A DNA stretch of 64,000 bases from Hydrogenophilales bacterium 16-61-112 (GCA_002257045.1 NCHD01000005.1:1-64000), one strand, 5' to 3'; counted from the first letter of the stretch, positions 54,924 to 63,378 are shown. Notes: generated from the letters alone by a model not told the origin. A program made the numbers and translations.

Positions 54924-55436
54924 ATGGCCGAGAAGAAACAGAAGCGACCTGCTGAGGCGATCAGCGGCTTGTACGGTGCTATCCCTCACGCGGTTATGGA
55001 TGGCAACGCGTTCAAGGGCGCGAGCCATCCGGCCAAGTCCCTGCTGTTTGAGTTGATGCGTCAGCACAGCGGGAAAAATAACGGGCACTTGCAACTGTCG
55101 TTTGCATGGCTGCAAAGCCGGGGCTGGAAATCGCGTGACGTGATCCAGCGGGCAAGGGATGAAATCATCGAGCGTGGCTTGTTGATTCAGACACGGCAGG
55201 GCGGACTGAATATCGGCGCATCTCGGTATGCGGTGACCTGGCTAAAAATCTCGAACTTCGTCGGGCTGGAAATTCAGGGGAAGGACTATCACCCCGGCGC
55301 ATGGGGGTTTATGGACACCTTGCCCATTGCCAAACAAAACGCGCCCACCAGCCCGCCTAACGGTAAAGGCAATACCGGCAGCCGGTACAGTCCACGCCCG
55401 CCAGCCGGTACAGGTGAAGCCCTTGCTGTACCGTGA
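54924..55436 (+). CDS. Winged-helix-like protein, possible replication or regulatory factor
   Basis: Protein of 170 residues. HPAKSLLFELMRQHSGKNNGH then LSFAWLQSRGWKSRDVIQRARDEIIERGLL resembles winged-helix domains of phage/plasmid replication proteins. The C-terminal tail is Pro/Gly/Thr-rich and ends at a TGA (55434). Beyond this stop the same frame continues the tail pattern (AGTKTGV, VPPAGNN) for about 37 more codons, which suggests that the present stop is a recent nonsense change. Function is uncertain. Confidence 0.55.
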   Translation: MAEKKQKRPAEAISGLYGAIPHAVMDGNAFKGASHPAKSLLFELMRQHSGKNNGHLQLSFAWLQSRGWKSRDVIQRARDEIIERGLLIQTRQGGLNIGASRYAVTWLKISNFVGLEIQGKDYHPGAWGFMDTLPIAKQNAPTSPPNGKGNTGSRYSPRPPAGTGEALAVP

Positions 55437-55787
55437 GCAGGTACGAAAACGGGGGTATTGGGTGGGTTCACTGTCCCGCCAGCCGGTAACAATGAATGTA
55501 TTACCAATCCCTACCTGCAATTTGTTTGATGCTCGGCAGGATGGGATAGGGGGAGGGCATGGGAAAACTCGCCAGCCATCACAGGCTAGATCGTGCATGA
55601 AGGCATTTATTGGCACGGGCAGAATGGAAAAACGCGTTTTCTCAACTGCACACCGGGTAGGGCGGGTGAAATGTCTGGGCGACCACCAAGCTAGACCGGG
55701 CATTAAGAATTTGTTTAACGCTACCCCGGAAAAAGCCTGCTGTACGCGCGCGTGGTGACGGGGAAGCTATAACCATGAGGCTAAACG
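55437..55787 (+). other. Non-coding stretch after the winged-helix gene
   Basis: About 350 bp. The first 110 bp look like the former C-terminal end of the upstream gene (in frame after the TGA). The rest shows no convincing gene on either strand; a 143-residue frame across it (from 55327) lacks any recognisable pattern. Confidence 0.45.
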
Positions 55788-56453
55788 ATGGCAAGCAAGC
55801 AGAAGAAAACAGCAACACCAGAAACCAAGAAATTCCCGCGCAAGGAGGTGCAAGTGTTTCTTGAAAAAGGTGACAGCGATGAAATGGCTGCGCGGAAAAT
55901 GACAGCGTTTATGACAACTCCGGAACTGGCGGCACTTCGGGTGATGCGCGGAGCCGAGCAGAAATCCGGCAACTGGGAAGACATCGACGTTCCCGCCCTG
56001 ATGGATCAATTGCGCGACCAGGCATCGGCAGTGAGTCGCGGCGACCTGACGCAAGCCGAAGCCATGCTGATGAATCAGGCAACGGCGCTGCAAAGCCTGT
56101 TTGCAAGGTTGGCTGAACGCGGCATGGGCTGCGACAGCGCACCAGCATTCGAGGTAAACATGCGGATGGCGCTGCGGGCGCAAAACCAATTCCGGGCGAC
56201 ACTGGAAACGCTGGCAGCGATCAAGAACCCACCCGTGATATTTGCCAAGCAAGCCAACATTGCGAACGGGCAACAGCAGATTAACAACGGGGCACCATCG
56301 CGTGCGCTGGAAAGCGAAAGCCAGCAAAGCAAACTATTGGAGGCACAGCATGGCGAATGGCTGGACACCGGAACGGCAGGCGCGGCAATCGGAGTTGATA
56401 AGGCAATGGCAGCCGTGGGCGAAATCGACCGGGCCGAAAACAATCGAGGGTAA
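55788..56453 (+). CDS. Unknown island protein (221 residues)
   Basis: Starts at ATG 55788. N-terminus is lysine-rich (ASKQKKTATPETKKFPRKE); the middle is helical with QAEAMLMNQATALQSLFARLAERG and MRMALRAQNQFRATLETLAAIKNPP. The last 104 bp overlap the next gene in another frame. Similar short Lys-rich/helical proteins are common in integrated elements, but I cannot name a family. Confidence 0.62.
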   Translation: MASKQKKTATPETKKFPRKEVQVFLEKGDSDEMAARKMTAFMTTPELAALRVMRGAEQKSGNWEDIDVPALMDQLRDQASAVSRGDLTQAEAMLMNQATALQSLFARLAERGMGCDSAPAFEVNMRMALRAQNQFRATLETLAAIKNPPVIFAKQANIANGQQQINNGAPSRALESESQQSKLLEAQHGEWLDTGTAGAAIGVDKAMAAVGEIDRAENNRG

Positions 56454-56556
56454 ATCGACCGTTTCGCAAAATGCCTTCAAGGGCGGATGGCGTGAACAGA
56501 TGCGGGAGTTGGCAAAGGCATTGCGTGAACATAGAAACGGGCTGGAGGGGGGCTAG
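56350..56556 (+). CDS. Small island protein with STGPKT motif (68 residues)
   Basis: ATG at 56350 with ribosome binding site GGAGG eight bases upstream. Sequence WTPERQARQSELIRQWQPW then STGPKTIEGKSTVSQNAFKGG resembles a small conserved protein of integrated elements (pattern STGPxTxxGKxxxxxNA). It overlaps the end of the previous gene by 104 bp in a different frame. Function unknown. Confidence 0.65.
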   Translation: MANGWTPERQARQSELIRQWQPWAKSTGPKTIEGKSTVSQNAFKGGWREQMRELAKALREHRNGLEGG

Positions 56557-56615
56557 AAAAGCTGCTTACTACGTAAGAATGACTCCATTTTTCTGCCTAA
56601 AACCTGGCAAGGTTG

Positions 56616-56634
56616 TTGTCGAGAAACTTTACAT
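56616..56634 (+). promoter_or_regulatory. 19-bp PEP-CTERM upstream motif, copy C
   Basis: TTGTCGAGAAACTTTACAT with the invariant GTCG, A and TTTAC columns; starts 90 bp upstream of the sigma-54 element at 56706. Confidence 0.55.
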
Positions 56635-56705
56635 TTTCCGTTTCTCTCTTCCTCTTGGTGAATAAATACTATTTATAAACAGTCACCTTGGGAATCATGC
56701 TGTTT

Positions 56706-56721
56706 TGGAATGAAACCTGCT
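56706..56721 (+). promoter_or_regulatory. Sigma-54 promoter of PEP-CTERM gene 2
   Basis: TGGAATGAAACCTGCT: GG (56707-56708) and GC (56719-56720) at the required 12-bp spacing; one mismatch in the TGGCA block. About 60 bp before the start codon when the start site is counted from the -12 element. Confidence 0.6.
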
Positions 56722-56793
56722 TTGAGCATGCTACGGCGACACAAGACGCGCCCCCCTCAGCGGCCTTCCCACCCAATGACGAAGAGACTCCCC

Positions 56794-57462
56794 ATGACCA
56801 TCCAAACCACTCTGATTGCGTCCGTCGCCCTGTCCGTTTTTACGTTATCGCCGGTCGAGGCCGCGACATGGAATGCTGTTTCCCTAGGTTTTACGCCCGA
56901 TACGGCGACGGCACCATATAAATACTCTGCCGCGCCGTTCATCGATGGCCAATATGTACCGTATGACTCTGCCAAAGGCCCAACGTCGTTCATTCTTTCA
57001 GATAACCCCAACATTTCAGCTACGCCCACAGCGGTAGGGGAAAGTCGAAACACCATCACATTTACAGGTTTTTCAGGTAGTAATGGCACGCCAGTTGTCG
57101 ATACGATCTCAAAAACGATAGACGTCAGTTCAATCTTCTTTGAAGCAATGGTGGGGGACTCGGATTGCAATGTCGATCCTAATTATTGCGACCAACGCTT
57201 TCCAAAATTAGTCTGGAGAGGCCAAATCGGGGGGCCTTTTGGCCCGACAACCCCAGTCTCATATACCCAAAATATCGACGGCACGTTCACGGCAGCGTGG
57301 ATCGCTACCACTGATACCCTGGCTTTTTTCAGTCCCTTTGGAACCAGCCCGATCTATTTCACATTCGCAGCTCAAGTGCCTGAGCCAGCTCCGGTAGCGA
57401 TGTTGGCAACGGGTCTTGCGATTCTGTTTGGAGTAAAGCGTCGCCGTTTTCTGAATAACTGA
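56794..57462 (+). CDS. PEP-CTERM sorting-domain protein (secreted)
   Basis: Secreted protein of 222 residues. Signal peptide IQTTLIASVALSVFTLSPVEA (about 3-23), then a beta-rich domain with two Cys, then the canonical sorting tail VPEPAPVAMLATGLAILFG and the basic end VKRRRF. ATG at 56794 has GAAGAG upstream; ATGs at 56776 and 56710 are in frame but lie too far from a ribosome binding site or overlap the sigma-54 element. It sits at the right end of the tRNA-Thr element. Confidence 0.87.
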   Translation: MTIQTTLIASVALSVFTLSPVEAATWNAVSLGFTPDTATAPYKYSAAPFIDGQYVPYDSAKGPTSFILSDNPNISATPTAVGESRNTITFTGFSGSNGTPVVDTISKTIDVSSIFFEAMVGDSDCNVDPNYCDQRFPKLVWRGQIGGPFGPTTPVSYTQNIDGTFTAAWIATTDTLAFFSPFGTSPIYFTFAAQVPEPAPVAMLATGLAILFGVKRRRFLNN

Positions 57463-57742
57463 ACGCAATCGCAATCAAGCCTGTGAAGTCGTATCAACTA
57501 AGCGCGGTGCCTCTCTCTCGGGAGGCTTCAGGTTCGAGATCAGATGTCTGTCCGCATGGTTGATAGCCGCAGAAACAGGTTATGCGAAGAAGATTGAGCA
57601 ATACGCGCACGCGCGCGAGGCGGTCGGCGGGACTGCTCCAAGCTGGTAGTAGGGGCACTGAAAATGTTTGGCGGTAGTTCTGGCGGTATCTTTGAAATTC
57701 TAAATATCTAGATCAAGTATAGACAAGGCCTGTAGCTTGTTA
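57463..57742 (+). other. Intergenic stretch, nothing recognised
   Basis: About 280 bp between the PEP-CTERM gene and the att-like repeat. It contains a short CGCGCACGCGCGCG-like alternating run near 57606 but no gene or clear signal. Confidence 0.4.
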
Positions 57743-57764
57743 TTCGAGTCAGACAAGCGCACCA
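57743..57764 (+). repeat. Putative decayed attR (copy of tRNA-Thr 3' end)
   Basis: TTCGAGTCAGACAAGCGCAC plus CA aligns with the tRNA-Thr 3' end at 50627-50649 with two substitutions and one missing base (20 of 23 columns identical). It is followed 17 bp later by a terminator, as the original end of a tRNA gene would be. Confidence 0.5.
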
Positions 57765-57781
57765 ATATAATCAATCACTTA

Positions 57782-57805
57782 GGCCACCTTTGCAGGTGGC
57801 CTTTT
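57782..57805 (+). terminator. Terminator beyond the att-like repeat
   Basis: GGCCACCT / AGGTGGCC stem with loop TTGC, followed by TTTT. It could be the original tRNA-Thr terminator displaced by the element, and now ends transcription from the PEP-CTERM gene. Confidence 0.8.
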
Positions 57806-57907
57806 GGCGTCTACTGGTTCCATGTAACCACGTGCCAGGGGTTTTTTCGCCCGGCGGGTATTGGACTTCCCCCGAATCTTATAAGAATGCGGGTTTTTCA
57901 TTTCCAG

Positions 57908-59230
57908 CTATTCGATTCCCAGCCGTTCCAGCCGGTAGCGCAGGCTGCGAAAGGTGACGCCGAGCACACGGGCGGCAGCCGTTTTGTTGAAGCGCGTTTG
58001 CTCCAGCGCTTCGAGGATCGCGGCGCGCTCCATCTGGTCGAGGTAATCCTGCAGAGGGTATTTGCTGCCGGGCGCGGCGTGGGTGGCGGGCAGGGCGGGC
58101 GCGAGGTTGAGGTCCGCGGCCTGGATATGCTGGTTGTCGCACAGGGCCAGTGCGCGTTCCAGTGTGTTTTCCAGTTCGCGCACATTGCCGGGGAAAGCAT
58201 AGGCGCTGAGCGCCTTTTCGGCCTCGCGGTCGAGCTTGACGTCGGCGCCGCCCAGTTTTGCGAGTAGAAAACGCGCCATCTCGGGAATGTCTTCGACCCG
58301 CTCGCGCAGGCTGGGCATCATGAGGTCGATGACGTTGAGACGGTAATACAAGTCCTGGCGAAAGCGTCCGGCCTCCACCAGCGCGGCCAGGCTCTGGTGG
58401 GTGGCACTGACGATGCGCACGTCGATGGACTCTTCGGCCGTGGCGCCGACCTTGCGCACTTTCTTTTCCTGCAGCACACGCAGCAGCTTCACCTGCATCG
58501 ACAGCGGCAGGTCGGCGACTTCGTCGAGAAACAGCGTGCCGCCGTCTGCCGCCTGGAAGAAGCCATTGCGATCAGCCTCGGCGCCGGTGAACGCACCTTT
58601 GCGATAGCCGAAGAATTCGCTTTCCATCAGGGTTTCGGGAATCGCGCCACAGTTGACCGCGACGAAAGGCTGTTCCGCTCGGCTGCCAAGCCGGTGAATC
58701 AGCCGCGCCGCGAGTTCCTTGCCGCTGCCGGATTCGCCCGCGATATGCACCGGTGCCTGGGTGCGCGCCAGCTTGGCGATGCGTACGCGTACGTCCTGCA
58801 TCGCGGCGGACTGGCCGATCAGGTCGCGTGCCGGGTCGTCGGCCTGCGCCGTTCCCGGCACGTTGAGCGCCGACTTGATCAAGGCGCGCAGCTGGTCGAG
58901 CGCCACCGGCTTGGCCAGATAATCGAAGGCGCCCGCCTTGAGTGCCGCGACGGCATTGCCTGCATTGCCGAACGCGGTAATCACCGCCACCGGCACCGGC
59001 AAGGGCAGGGCGCTGGCCAGGGCCACGACCTCCAGCCCTTCGCCGTCGGGCAGCCGCATGTCGGTGAGGCAGAGGTCATAAGTGTTGCGCGACAGTTGCG
59101 CGCGCGCCTCGGCCACGCTGGTCGCGCGGTCGGTTTCCAGCCCCATCTTGACGAGCGTGAGCTCCATCAGGTCGAGCAGGTCGGGTTCGTCATCCACCAG
59201 CAGGATGCGTGGGCTATGTGCCATGTTCAT
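57908..59230 (-). CDS. pilR: Sigma-54-dependent response regulator PilR
   Basis: NtrC-family activator, in other bacteria controlling type IV pilin transcription. Receiver domain with phosphorylatable Asp57 (LTDMRLPDGEG). The AAA+ domain has Walker A GESGSGKE, the sigma-54 contact loop GAFTGA and Walker B TLFLDEVADL. The C-terminal Fis-like helix-turn-helix NKTAAARVLGVTFRSLRYRL is of the PilR form. At 440 residues it is full length. It starts inside the end of pilS (4-bp overlap). It could also be considered as an activator for the sigma-54 PEP-CTERM promoters in this window, but nothing shows this directly. Confidence 0.93.
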   Translation of the reverse strand: MNMAHSPRILLVDDEPDLLDLMELTLVKMGLETDRATSVAEARAQLSRNTYDLCLTDMRLPDGEGLEVVALASALPLPVPVAVITAFGNAGNAVAALKAGAFDYLAKPVALDQLRALIKSALNVPGTAQADDPARDLIGQSAAMQDVRVRIAKLARTQAPVHIAGESGSGKELAARLIHRLGSRAEQPFVAVNCGAIPETLMESEFFGYRKGAFTGAEADRNGFFQAADGGTLFLDEVADLPLSMQVKLLRVLQEKKVRKVGATAEESIDVRIVSATHQSLAALVEAGRFRQDLYYRLNVIDLMMPSLRERVEDIPEMARFLLAKLGGADVKLDREAEKALSAYAFPGNVRELENTLERALALCDNQHIQAADLNLAPALPATHAAPGSKYPLQDYLDQMERAAILEALEQTRFNKTAAARVLGVTFRSLRYRLERLGIE

Positions 59231-60807
59231 TCACTCCCATACAAACCGAGGCGGAAATGCGCGCCCCACAAACCTGGCACATAGGCCAGTTCCGCATGAT
59301 TGGCCTCGGCCAGTTCACGGGCGAGAAACAGGCCCAGCCCGGTGCCCTGCGCGCCCGTTGTGAAAAACGGCTCGAACAGCTTGCCCTGGTGTTCGGCCGA
59401 CACGCCGGGGCCATCGTCCAGAATGTCGAGCTGTACCTGATCGCCCAGCTTTTGCATGCGAATCTGGATGCTGCCGGCTTTTTTGCTGCAAACCTGCCAG
59501 GCGTTGCGCAGCAGATTCCACAGAATCTGGCGCAAGTGATCGGGATCAAACTGAAAATGCAGGCGCTCGGGCAGGTTGACGGCGACGACGTCTTGCGGAA
59601 TGTTTTCGGCGTGAAGCAGCTCGGCGATCAACGGCTCGAGCGTCTGCTTGTTGATGATGGCCGGGTTCAGGCGGTCGCGGCGGTTGAGCGTTAGCACCTC
59701 TTCGACCAGCCGGTCGAGTCGCCGCGCATTGTTTTCGATGATGCCGGTCAGCTTGGTTTGGGTCGCATCGTGCGACTCCTCGCTCAACAGCTGCGCCGCA
59801 TGGCTGATGGCGGAAAGCGGATTGCGGATTTCGTGCGCGATGTTGGCGGTCAGCCGCCCCAGCGCCGCTAGCTTAAGCCGTTGCGCGGCCTGCGCGGCCT
59901 GGCTTTGGTCTTCCAGCACCAGCACCCGGCTGCCATCCGCCGTGGCCAGCGGAATGCAGCGCACCCGCAAGGGGCCGTGCGGCGCGTTCAGGGTGGGCGT
60001 GACATGCGGCGACAGTTGCCGCGCCAGTTGCGCCAGCTCGGGCGCGCAGGTTTCAAGTCGGGTGATGCCCGGCACCACCGGGACGCTTACGCCCAGCAGC
60101 GTAAGCGCGCGTGGACTGGCGTGGCGCACCACGCCGTCGCCGCGCACGGCCAACAAGCCATCGGGTGAGTTTTCGATCGCCAGCGCGTTGATGCGGTTCA
60201 GCAGCGCCAGCTCCTCGCCCTGTTGCTGCGCCAGCGTTTCTGAGCGCAGCGCTCGCTGGGTCAGCGTGTGCGCCAGCCAGCCGATGGCGAAATAACCGAT
60301 ACAAAGCAGGCCAATCTGAAAGTAGGAACTGCTGCCCGAACTGTTGCCCAGCACGCTCAGGCCGTGTTGCAGCAACAGGGCAATCGACGCGATGGACGCA
60401 TACAGCAAGGTTAGCCGGCCGCTGCCGACCAGCCCGCCCGACGCGATCGACACCACCAGCAGCAAGCCCATGCCGTCTGCCAGACGTGGACTGGTGCCCA
60501 TCAACAGCATGGTAAAAAGAATGTCGGCAAAAATATGCGCGGTGAGCTGAATCTGAAATCCCGGCCAGCGCGCGCGGATGCCCAGCACAAACAGGGCGGC
60601 GGCCACCAGATACGCGTAGGCATACGCCTGAAACACCTCGCCCGAGCCTTCGGCAAACATATCAGAGGTGCCGAACAGCAAGCTGGTGAAGACCAGCGCC
60701 ATCGCCAGGGTCAGGCGGTAGAGATTGAAGTAGTCGAGACTGCGCCAGTGCGACGCGTAATACCCCTGGGTGGCTTGCCGCGGCCGGGATGCCGCATCAG
60801 CCCTCAT
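59227..60807 (-). CDS. pilS: Sensor histidine kinase PilS
   Basis: Membrane-bound kinase partner of PilR. About six hydrophobic helices in residues 25-185, a linker helix, a PAS-like domain (ALAIENSPDGLLAVRGDGVV), the His box NIAHEIRNPLSAISHAAQLL, and an ATPase domain with DPDHLRQILWNLLRNAW, DDGPGV and GTGLGLFLARELAE. At 526 residues it is typical. It overlaps the PP0621-like gene upstream by 4 bp and pilR downstream by 4 bp. Confidence 0.92.
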   Translation of the reverse strand: MRADAASRPRQATQGYYASHWRSLDYFNLYRLTLAMALVFTSLLFGTSDMFAEGSGEVFQAYAYAYLVAAALFVLGIRARWPGFQIQLTAHIFADILFTMLLMGTSPRLADGMGLLLVVSIASGGLVGSGRLTLLYASIASIALLLQHGLSVLGNSSGSSSYFQIGLLCIGYFAIGWLAHTLTQRALRSETLAQQQGEELALLNRINALAIENSPDGLLAVRGDGVVRHASPRALTLLGVSVPVVPGITRLETCAPELAQLARQLSPHVTPTLNAPHGPLRVRCIPLATADGSRVLVLEDQSQAAQAAQRLKLAALGRLTANIAHEIRNPLSAISHAAQLLSEESHDATQTKLTGIIENNARRLDRLVEEVLTLNRRDRLNPAIINKQTLEPLIAELLHAENIPQDVVAVNLPERLHFQFDPDHLRQILWNLLRNAWQVCSKKAGSIQIRMQKLGDQVQLDILDDGPGVSAEHQGKLFEPFFTTGAQGTGLGLFLARELAEANHAELAYVPGLWGAHFRLGLYGSE

Positions 60808-61052
60808 TTTTTGCCGAGTTTTTGGTGCTCGGGACTGCAGAACAACTCGCCACCGCTCAAGGTGGCTTCGCTGCGGGGCAGGTTAACCCCGCAATGTGCG
60901 CATTTCACCATGTCCTCGACCACCGTTTCGCGGGTCGAAACAGGCGGTTTGTTCAAAGATCGCAGGTAGGAGCGGAACAGCGTCCACACCACAAAACCAA
61001 TCGCAATCAACAGCAGAATTTTGATCAAGCCATGCTCCCAAAAATGGCGCAC
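60804..61052 (-). CDS. PP0621 family protein
   Basis: Small protein of 82 residues: one membrane helix (about 9-26, IKILLLIAIGFVVWTLF) and a C-terminal zinc-ribbon-like segment MVKCAHCGVNLPRSEA ending FCSPEHQKLGKK. It matches the PP0621 family that precedes pilS in many Beta- and Gammaproteobacteria. Function is unknown. Confidence 0.85.
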   Translation of the reverse strand: MRHFWEHGLIKILLLIAIGFVVWTLFRSYLRSLNKPPVSTRETVVEDMVKCAHCGVNLPRSEATLSGGELFCSPEHQKLGKK

Positions 61053-61363
61053 AGAATATCATGGGGCCGCAGCGGGCAGCGTGGCGCGGGGTGCTTGGGT
61101 GACTGTGAGTGGTCACCTGGCCGGTAGATAGAGTCGACTTTTCGGGGTTCTTTGCCGTTTCTGGTCAGCCGGACGGCCAGATGACTCTGCCGCCAGTCAG
61201 GCACGCGGCGGACTTGGTTTCACACGATCTATCAAAATTCACAATGTTTGTTGGATAATGCAAAAGCCGCCATGACCCAGTCTGGCTGGGGAGATGCTAA
61301 TCAATTACAAGCCTGCCAACGAGCAGTCGGGAGAAACCGCATCGTGACGATGCCTGTGAAGTA
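61053..61363. other. Intergenic stretch between PP0621 and the sugar transferase
   Basis: About 310 bp between divergent genes. No gene, no copy of the 19-bp motif and no clear sigma-54 site. A weak GGATAAT near 61253 could be a -10 box for the plus-strand gene. Confidence 0.4.
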
Positions 61364-62746
61364 ATGCCAAACCACAACCAGTGGCTGTTCCGGCAGCAGC
61401 TTTCCGTTGTATCGCTCACCAAAATCCTGCTCGACCCGTTTGTGGCCGTGCTGGTGCTGATTGGCTGCGCGCTGTATTTCGACGAGCCCTTCAAGGGGCC
61501 GTACCCCATCCTGGCGCTCATCGTCTTTACCCTGACTTTTCCTGGGAAATGGCCAGAGGTCACCCTGCGCGCCTTCTGGAACGAGTCCGTCATGCCCTGG
61601 TTTTTCCTGTCCGGGCTGATTCTGCTGTTTGGGTACTCTACCGGCTATCTCGATTTCTTCCCCCCCAATCTGGTGATGGCGTGGATGCTGGTGACTCCTG
61701 TTGCCATGTATGTCGCCCACCGCATCACCCGCAAACTGCTGCCACGCCTGCTGCTGCTCGAAGGCGGCAGGCGCCGCGCCATCATCGTGGGCGCGGGGAG
61801 TCTGGGGACAGAATTACGCGGTCGTTTTGTCGATGACAGTTCGCTGGGCGTTGATGTGATCGGGTTTTTTGACGACCGCAGCCTCGATCGCACCGACCTG
61901 ACCGACCCCAAAAAACTGCTGGGCAAACTCACCGACATTCCCGAATACGTCAACCGCAACAGCATCGACCTCGTTTACATCACCCTGCCCATGGCCGCAC
62001 AGCCACGCACCTTGGGGTTGCTCGACGCGCTGCGCGACACCACCACCTCGGTTTATTTCGTGCCGGATATTTTCGTTTCCGACCTCATCCAGGCGCGGGT
62101 CGATCACATCCATGGCATGCCCGTCGTCGCGCTCACCGAAACCCCCACGCTTGGCGTCAGCGGCATCGGCAAGCGCCTCAGCGACCTGGTCATCGCCAGC
62201 CTCATTTTGCTGATGATCTGGCCGCTGCTGCTCATCCTTGCGTTGGGCGTCAAGCTGTCCTCCCCCGGCCCCATCATCTTCAAGCAGTGCCGCTACGGCC
62301 TCGACGGCCACGAAATCCTCATCTACAAATTCCGCTCCATGCGCGCCCATGCCGAATCCGGCGTCATCCAGCAGGCCGGCCGCGAAGATCCGCGCATCAC
62401 GCCTTTTGGCCGCTTCATCCGCCGCACCTCGCTCGACGAACTGCCGCAGTTCATCAACGTGCTGCAAGGCCGCATGAGCGTCGTCGGCCCGCGCCCGCAC
62501 GCCGTCTCCCACAACGAGCAATACCGCAAGCTCATCAAAGGCTACATGCTGCGGCACAAGGTCAAGCCCGGCATCACCGGCTGGGCGCAAGTCAACGGCC
62601 TGCGTGGCGAAACCGAAACCCTCGACAAAATGCGCGCCCGCGTCCAGTACGACATCGACTACATGCGTAACTGGTCGCTCATGTTCGACCTCATGATTAT
62701 CGGCAAGACGCTGGCTGTGGTGTGGCGGGACCAGAACGCTTATTGA
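61364..62746 (+). CDS. Undecaprenyl-phosphate sugar phosphotransferase (EpsB/WcaJ type)
   Basis: Priming enzyme that loads the first sugar phosphate onto undecaprenyl phosphate for exopolysaccharide synthesis. Several N-terminal membrane helices, a central nucleotide-binding-like domain (AIIVGAGSLGTELRGRF), and a C-terminal bacterial sugar transferase domain: FKQCRYGLDG, YKFRSMRAHAE, FIRRTSLDELPQ, GRMSVVGPRPHA and VKPGITGWAQVNG, ending VVWRDQNAY. At 460 residues it is full length. Such enzymes often head exopolysaccharide/exosortase loci, which fits a PEP-CTERM-like gene downstream. The sugar is probably glucose but not provable here. Confidence 0.92.
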   Translation: MPNHNQWLFRQQLSVVSLTKILLDPFVAVLVLIGCALYFDEPFKGPYPILALIVFTLTFPGKWPEVTLRAFWNESVMPWFFLSGLILLFGYSTGYLDFFPPNLVMAWMLVTPVAMYVAHRITRKLLPRLLLLEGGRRRAIIVGAGSLGTELRGRFVDDSSLGVDVIGFFDDRSLDRTDLTDPKKLLGKLTDIPEYVNRNSIDLVYITLPMAAQPRTLGLLDALRDTTTSVYFVPDIFVSDLIQARVDHIHGMPVVALTETPTLGVSGIGKRLSDLVIASLILLMIWPLLLILALGVKLSSPGPIIFKQCRYGLDGHEILIYKFRSMRAHAESGVIQQAGREDPRITPFGRFIRRTSLDELPQFINVLQGRMSVVGPRPHAVSHNEQYRKLIKGYMLRHKVKPGITGWAQVNGLRGETETLDKMRARVQYDIDYMRNWSLMFDLMIIGKTLAVVWRDQNAY

Positions 62747-63232
62747 ATTGCAAGACTCAAGCTATCGATCCTCGCGCGTGCGCCATAGCCGCAGCACCTA
62801 AATCGTGGATTTCTGAATTGCGTAGCGCATTTCATCGTGCCCAACGCGAGTCCACCGTACATCGCGTGGTTCGAAACTCTTCCAGCTTTTCATCCAAACG
62901 TGGATTCGCCAGCAATGTGCTCGGCGCGGCCGTGAGCGCCTGCATCGTGTGTGCAGCGGCCAGCTTGTTTCACGGGCGCCAAAAAGTCGTATGCGCTCAG
63001 GATTCTTGCTGCGCCAAACAGAGCAGCAACAGCGACGCGGTTTCAGCAAGACTTATGTGGCGCTCATGAAGGATATCTAAACCTCTCCCGCCCGTTGGCG
63101 TCATGCATAACCAAGCGTTTCGAGCCGAGGGGCGCACGGCGCTCGACACCGTAGCGCCACGTCCCAGGGTTTGACGGTCAGGCACCCGCTTCTTTGCTTA
63201 TGTATAAATAAGTTTTATTTATCAGCAACTGT
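62747..63232. other. Non-coding stretch with possible gene remnants
   Basis: About 490 bp. Short frames on both strands are interrupted repeatedly and show no protein I recognise. The GC content falls sharply after about 63190, where the upstream regulatory region of the next gene begins. Confidence 0.4.
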
Positions 63233-63251
63233 TTGTCGATAAATTTTACAC
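63233..63251 (+). promoter_or_regulatory. 19-bp PEP-CTERM upstream motif, distal copy D
   Basis: TTGTCGATAAATTTTACAC, the best match to the shared pattern; starts 264 bp upstream of the sigma-54 element at 63497. Confidence 0.55.
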
Positions 63252-63378
63252 GTGAGCGGATGGGGTGGGCGGATGGTAGTAACGTACTGATTGAACATGT
63301 GAAATTATGCTTGTCGCGCTGGCGGTCCGTTGTGGTAATTCGAGGATGGATCAGTTTTCTGCTCATGCAGGCCGAATT

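Larger units (their letters stand above)
50650..57764. mobile_element. Putative decayed integrative element in tRNA-Thr
   Basis: About 7.1 kb between tRNA-Thr and a degenerate copy of its 3' end. Contents in order: tyrosine integrase, HicAB, orphan HigA-like regulator, unknown 309-residue protein, AlpA-like and HTH_39-like DNA-binding proteins, a 46-residue protein, a winged-helix-like protein, overlapping 221- and 68-residue proteins, and a PEP-CTERM gene. No structural phage, conjugation or transposase genes were seen. Borders are inferred from the imperfect repeat, not proven. Confidence 0.55.

Noticed and set aside
55327-55758. 143-codon plus-strand frame over the end of the winged-helix gene
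   Set aside because: No recognisable pattern; better explained as a shadow of the interrupted reading frame.
57743-57764. Considered as a remnant of a second tRNA-Thr gene
   Set aside because: Only the 3' 22 bases are present, with no acceptor or anticodon arms upstream; an att remnant is the simpler reading.
50650-57764. CRISPR array or known defence system in the element
   Set aside because: No repeat-spacer pattern, cas genes, restriction-modification or Abi families recognised; only HicAB and small regulators.
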